Positions 7,505-10,856 of a stretch of 10,856 bases of DNA are shown here, piece after piece. A model generated the notes under the pieces. It saw only the letters and a list, made by a program, of their open reading frames with translations, ran no database searches and was not told where the DNA came from. The DNA is from Tetmemena sp. SeJ-2015 (Eukaryota; Ciliophora; Spirotrichea; Sporadotrichida; Oxytrichidae), in the NCBI GenBank assembly GCA_027382625.1, contig JAJKFJ010024985.1, forward strand, positions 1-10,856, read 5' to 3'. Each line of letters starts with the position of its first letter. The first letter of the stretch is position 1. The position numbers were made by a program, and so were the translations under genes.

Positions 7505-10500
7505 ATGATAGATATTTATTATAATAATTTATCAAGCCTACTTATAACAATAATAATAGACTCCCAGTCCCTCAAGAAAACGTGCAATCTTAATCTCAAT
7601 TAGATCGAAAATTGACCTAGCCTATATAAATTCAAGTGTTTTATCTATTCTTCTCTTATACAAACTCCTTAATATCCTGACCTTGTGGGGTTTATCTTAA
7701 TTTATAGCAAATCGAAAACTAATTTAAAATAAGCAGCTCTATTATATCTAAAATTATGGAAAGTTTGCAATAAGTACCAACAAACTTAACAAAATTTAAA
7801 TCCTACCGAATCTTATCAATTTTTTAAACTTAGAATTCTACTTGGCAGAATCTGGATTCAAGCTTGACCTTAATGGATATCCCTCCCCGGCAAGGTAAAT
7901 TTAAAATTTACCCTTTAGATTATCTTTCTCATTTACTTTTTCTCAACCAGCTTCAAAAATAAACTGCAATTTAGGCCCAAGGATTTGATGCCACTGATTT
8001 TATAGCTGCACAATAAGTTGGACTTTAATCCCTAGCCTGGGATCAGTAAAGAAGCCTAACTAGAAGAATAGATATCGAAGCACAAAAACTACATTCAATT
8101 TGTGGTGGCCACTCAAGATCCTACTCGCACAGATGAAAACCAACTACTCAGGAAGGTAATTCAAATGGAGGAATCATTTGAATCAGCGATCAGAAGTTTA
8201 AACGAGAACTCTCGCAATCCCTCGCAGAAGGCGCAGGTCTTTATCTTTTGCATGAAGTAGAAGTTTCCCTCCAACATCGTCAACACAGCAAGATTAATTA
8301 ATTTTCAATCATTTAATTAAAGCACTAAGTAAATTTCTTGCCCGATGATTTTCATAAAGTCACTCTTTTGAATTATAAGCTTATTTTGGATGATTTTAGT
8401 TTGTAGAGCAGAATCTTTCCTAATTGATCTAGCAGCTTTATTCCCTGAGAGAGCAAGACAAGTAAATTAGTCCTTAGAGACGTTTGGAATACCTCTTTCG
8501 AATAATAAATGACCAATCACTAGTGAAGAGGATGCTCTCCGATAAGTCCCTTGAATCTATTCTGAAGTTGGTTGACAGCACCTCATCACAAGAGGCTGCC
8601 TCCAAGATCATTAGAGATATCAAGAGCAACCAAATTCTCTAGCTCAAGCAAGTGCTCCAACAAATATAAGCGCATTTGATTGCTAAGCAAGTTTTCTTAG
8701 ATTAGCATTAAGAGGATCTTAGGTAAGTAAAAAGAAAAGTCTTAGTTTGGTGTTCGAGTTTGTTAGATCCAGAAATGGAAATGCTAATAAATGCTTTGTA
8801 GGGATGAGGCAAGCCAATTTGAAAGAAAAGTCCTTCCTAAGCTGACCGACTTCAACTCTATATTTACAAAGTTTGACTAGCACTTTCCAAGGCTTCGGGA
8901 TATGAAAGTTAGCTCCTCCTCAGTAGATGGAGTGCCTGATGCGAGACAGATAAATTAATTCCTAAATTTGGAGCAGCTTATCAAAGAAAAGGCGACAGCA
9001 GAATAACAACACGAGTTGCTAACTTCCAAATACGAAAGCTTGATTTCCATGCTGCAAGAAAATTGTTAGAACTTGGAGCGAGAGCGAAACTAGCTGCGCA
9101 TTGAAAATAGATCTGACTAGGCTACTATAGATAAGCAGATAAGGAAGATTATCAGGAAGGACGAAAAGAGCTATAAAGACTGCTAGTATATCAATTCGCA
9201 ATTGGAACAACAAGTATCCCTTATTCAACAGATAGCTTTCAATAAAAAATCATTATTTCTTATCATAAACTTATAATTTATTCTAAAAGGCCATTCGGAA
9301 TTATCGTTTTTTATTTTTAAATGATTTAAAAGCAAATCATGTAATTGAAAATATATAGCTTAGATAGTAGGTTAAGATCCCTATGATAATAGCATTCCTT
9401 TAAAAGGGGCAAAGAATTTGAAATCTTCCCAGATTTTGCTCCATTATGAGAACGAGCTGCATCAAAAAGCCATCAACTCTTAAAAAAAATTTAGTTTCCT
9501 TATTCTTCTTAAAATTCTTCTCTATATAAGAATAATTTTAAATCTATTGACTCTTAGAAGCTGATAGAAAATCTGGAAACTAAAATAAAGGTGTTAAATT
9601 AAATAAAAGCACGCATACATATATATCGCAATTGGTGATGAATGCCTTTGTGAGCTACTTACTATAAAATTTGAGTTATGAATTTATTTATTTGTTTGAG
9701 CTCTGAGTATGAATAGCAGTCAAAGTATCACGAGAGATTCCAAGATCTAATCGAGCTGAGACAGAAATAAATTGTAAAACCCATTCGCAAGAAGAAGAAG
9801 GAGTTTAAATAATTGCACTATTTCTCTTTATCAAAATAATTTTTTATGAGATAGTGAACCTGCTTACACTACTGTAAAGTAGTTATCACAAACTGAGATT
9901 GCCTGAGAAGCTGCCCGAGGCTTATGAAAAGGCTTAATCTGAGATGCAGAGGCGCAATAAGTTCAACAGCTACATGTACTATCTCTGCAGCAAGATGACC
10001 ACCTTAGTCAATGAGGAAAACCTGTAAAGACAGAAATTTAATTCCAAGTATGGTGCATACCTCCCAAAGAATCATTTATACTATTTTGTAGTTTAAATTT
10101 TAAAATCTTGTGCCACACTTAGCGGACCACATGCCTCAAATTCTAAAAGTGATATTTTTAAAGGGAGAAGCCTAGTTTCTCTTTTGTGATGCCTCTTTAC
10201 TTCAAAGTCGAATAAGCAGCGCAGCTTCTATAGAGAAACTATGAGTTTACAATAAATATTATTGTAGATGTTTTAACTTATAAAATATAAACTAGAGAGC
10301 ATAATATATTGAAAAATCAATTGCAGGTATTTATAATGGCCAAATTTAATTTTTTATTAGCTTTTGTAAATGAGTTGTTCATTATATTACTGAGTTTTAA
10401 TTTGAAATAAAACTTAATTCCTTAATTGCTTCTAATGTGCTATATTTATTTCATAAAAAAGGATTATTCACTACTATTTATATTTGTTGAAATTCAACCA

Positions 10501-10856
10501 TTTTAAAATTGATGAGTCTCTAAATAGTACGCTTTAAAAAACGTTTGCGGATATTAACCTGTCTCTGCCGTTGAGAAGAATCTAGCCTTTGCAAAGCCTG
10601 AGAAATAAACTAGACGATTTAAATGAAGAGTAAAAGCATCTACACATTTATAATTGTTTAATAATTGCTGCTGTTTTATATAAAAGCAAACTGAGAAATG
10701 GATAGCAACTCAAAAATAAGAGACAGCCGACACTAAGTTAATTAACGACACTGCACAGATCAAACTAACACAGGAAGTAGAAGCACTTAAAGCTCAGCTC
10801 AACAAATATCCATTGTCATTTCAATATTTCATTTTTTTTAAACGAAGTACAGTAAT
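7505..10856 (+). CDS. Large coiled-coil protein in at least eleven MDSs, 3' end outside window
   Basis: Joined segments: 7505-7528, 7558-7604, 7835-8295 (intron 7895-7950), 8396-9239 (intron 8723-8801), 9402-9482, 9557-9626, 9711-9803, 9851-10029, 10164-10246, 10518-10638 and 10689 to the window end. They give about 678 codons in one frame with no TGA. The protein starts MIDIYYNNRLPVPQENVQSQ. Residues 25-160 look partly globular (LAESGFKLDLNGYPSPASF, RPKDLMPLILQLHNKLDF). From about 160 on it is mainly helical, and strongly coiled-coil at about 330-465 (for example NCQNLERERNQLRIENRSDQ) and again after 560. The architecture suggests a cytoskeletal or ciliary/basal-body structural protein, which is inference; no family is recognised. 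Start ATG 7505 is chosen because the first IES removal puts it in frame. The last bases are AT-rich and may already be the next IES. Confidence 0.83.
7521..7557. other. Very short IES, pointer ATAATAAT (29 bp)
   Basis: The 8-bp repeat ATAATAAT lies at 7521-7528 and 7550-7557. Removing 29 bp places ATG 7505 in frame with the next coding piece (MIDIYYNN then RLPVPQEN). Without it no in-frame ATG precedes that piece before a TGA at 7474. The pointer is low complexity, so the exact cut is ambiguous by one repeat unit (26 bp also keeps frame). Confidence 0.75.
7600..7834. other. IES, pointer TTAGA (230 bp)
   Basis: TTAGA lies at 7600-7604 and 7830-7834. The join VQSQSQLEFYLAESGFKLD is in frame. 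The interior is AT-rich with in-frame TGA. A longer repeat nearby (AATCTTA, 223 bp apart) gives the wrong frame. Confidence 0.82.
7895..7950 (+). other. Intron, 56 nt
   Basis: GTAAAT at the left and CTTTTTCTCAACCAG at the right. Removal joins LNGYPSPA through a split Ser codon to FKNKLQFRPKD in frame. Confidence 0.88.
8292..8395. other. IES, pointer GATT (100 bp)
   Basis: GATT lies at 8292-8295 and 8392-8395. The join NIVNTARFQFVEQNLSQLI is in frame. None of the GT-AG pairs in the interval with a usable donor or acceptor gives this frame. The interior is AT-rich and contains TGA. Confidence 0.78.
8723..8801 (+). other. Intron, 79 nt
   Basis: GTAAGT at the left and GCTTTGTAG at the right, with GCTAATAAATG upstream as a plausible branch site. 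A split Arg codon joins HQEDL to DEASQFERK in frame. Confidence 0.93.
9236..9401. other. IES, pointer CTTT (162 bp)
   Basis: CTTT lies at 9236-9239 and 9398-9401. The join SLIQQIALKGAKNLKSSQIL is in frame. The interior is strongly AT-rich with TGA. A 5-bp ATAGC repeat in the same region puts the next piece out of frame. Confidence 0.75.
9476..9556. other. IES, pointer ACTCTTA (74 bp)
   Basis: The 7-bp repeat ACTCTTA lies at 9476-9482 and 9550-9556. The join HQKAINSQKLIENLETK is in frame. A GT-AG intron from the nearby GTTTCC to the acceptor at 9556-9557 gives the wrong frame. This was the first junction found and the clearest one. Confidence 0.92.
9624..9710. other. Probable IES, pointer TAT (84 bp)
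   Basis: An interruption is certain, because two TGAs lie at 9636-9641 and the coding pieces on both sides share a frame. TAT at 9624-9626/9708-9710 gives KARIHIYEQQSKYHER. TTG (9632/9692) or AATT (9630/9681) would also keep frame, so the exact boundary is tentative. Confidence 0.5.
9801..9850. other. IES, pointer GAG (47 bp)
   Basis: GAG lies at 9801-9803 and 9848-9850. The join RKKKKEIVNLLTLLQSSYHK is in frame, and the 44-bp spacer is nearly all A/T. Longer repeats in the region (AAATAATT, CACTA, TTATCA) put the next piece out of frame. Confidence 0.65.
10025..10163. other. IES, pointer TAAAG (134 bp)
   Basis: TAAAG lies at 10025-10029 and 10159-10163. The join LVNEENLQREKPSFSFVMPL is in frame, and the next piece then connects correctly through the following IES. 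Interior TGA codons block read-through. Confidence 0.85.
10241..10517. other. IES, pointer ATGAGT (271 bp)
   Basis: The 6-bp repeat ATGAGT lies at 10241-10246 and 10512-10517. The join AAQLLQRNYESLNSTLQKTF is in frame. This is the longest IES resolved in the window, and its interior is very AT-rich. Confidence 0.87.
10631..10688. other. IES, pointer TAAAAGCA (50 bp)
   Basis: The 8-bp repeat TAAAAGCA lies at 10631-10638 and 10681-10688. The join DDLNEEQKQTEKWIATQKQ is in frame. The flanking pieces are in different frames, so removal is required. Confidence 0.93.

Noticed and set aside
8329..8406. GT-AG intron from GTAAATTTC to TTTGTAG
   Set aside because: It leads into a frame (AESFLIDLAALF) that ends at TGA about 35 codons later and needs a further 16-nt intron. 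The GATT IES joins the long frame directly.
9019..9228. - strand ORF of 69 codons
   Set aside because: It is antisense to the coiled-coil segment of the right-hand gene, which uses in-frame TAA/TAG as Gln.
9807..9841. AAATAATT, CACTA and TTATCA repeats as pointers near 9800-9890
   Set aside because: All are longer than GAG, but each leaves the downstream coding piece in the wrong frame or hits TGA.
10060..10195. CCTC repeat (10060-10063/10192-10195) as the pointer after the GAGGAAAACCTG segment
   Set aside because: It keeps one frame locally, but the resulting segment cannot be joined in frame to the next piece at 10512. TAAAG followed by ATGAGT solves both junctions with longer repeats.
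1..10856. Macronuclear origin or a standard genetic code
   Set aside because: Many TAA/TAG codons lie inside conserved kinase and coiled-coil sequence, and frame is restored only by removing repeat-flanked segments. No telomere repeats are present.
1..10856. CRISPR arrays, tRNA or rRNA genes, transposase genes
   Set aside because: No regularly spaced repeats, cloverleaf-like segments, conserved rRNA blocks or transposase motifs (DDE, YR) were seen on either strand.

Overview
The window reads as germline (micronuclear) DNA of a spirotrich ciliate, most likely a hypotrich of the Oxytricha/Stylonychia kind. Two things point there. First, the coding stretches use TAA and TAG freely inside conserved or coiled-coil sequence (glutamine) and only TGA ends a gene. 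Second, several genes are broken not only by GT-AG introns but by AT-rich segments that are not introns. Each such segment is flanked by a 3-8 bp direct repeat, and removing it with one repeat copy joins two coding pieces in frame. This is the layout of macronuclear-destined segments (MDSs) separated by internal eliminated sequences (IESs) with pointers. I resolve 18 such junctions by hand, all in linear order (no scrambling). No C4A4/G4T4 telomere repeat is visible.

Layout: an (AT)n tract; a small + strand gene of uncertain start (about 249/289-655); a - strand gene in eight MDSs (2820-698, 522 aa after joining, function not recognised); an uninterrupted - strand EF-hand protein (3347-3069, 92 aa); a + strand gene with a possible C2-like N-terminus and a long coiled coil, three short introns and one IES (3502-5675, 602 aa); a - strand PKA-like AGC protein kinase with two introns (7338-5594, 437 aa); and a + strand coiled-coil gene in eleven MDSs with two introns, running off the right edge (7505-10856, at least 678 codons).

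The six genes are tightly packed (about one per 1.8 kb). They alternate strands in convergent and divergent pairs, and in the macronucleus they may lie on several separate nanochromosomes. Nothing shows a shared pathway; two of the six are long coiled-coil proteins and two are signalling proteins (Ca2+-binding and cyclic-nucleotide-kinase-like). The kinase and EF-hand genes carry no IES in their coding sequence, while both unrecognised genes next to them are heavily interrupted.

All joins were made by eye. The joined proteins stay in frame across every junction and their lengths divide by three, which is the main internal check. Junctions with 3-4 bp pointers are less certain than those with 5-8 bp.
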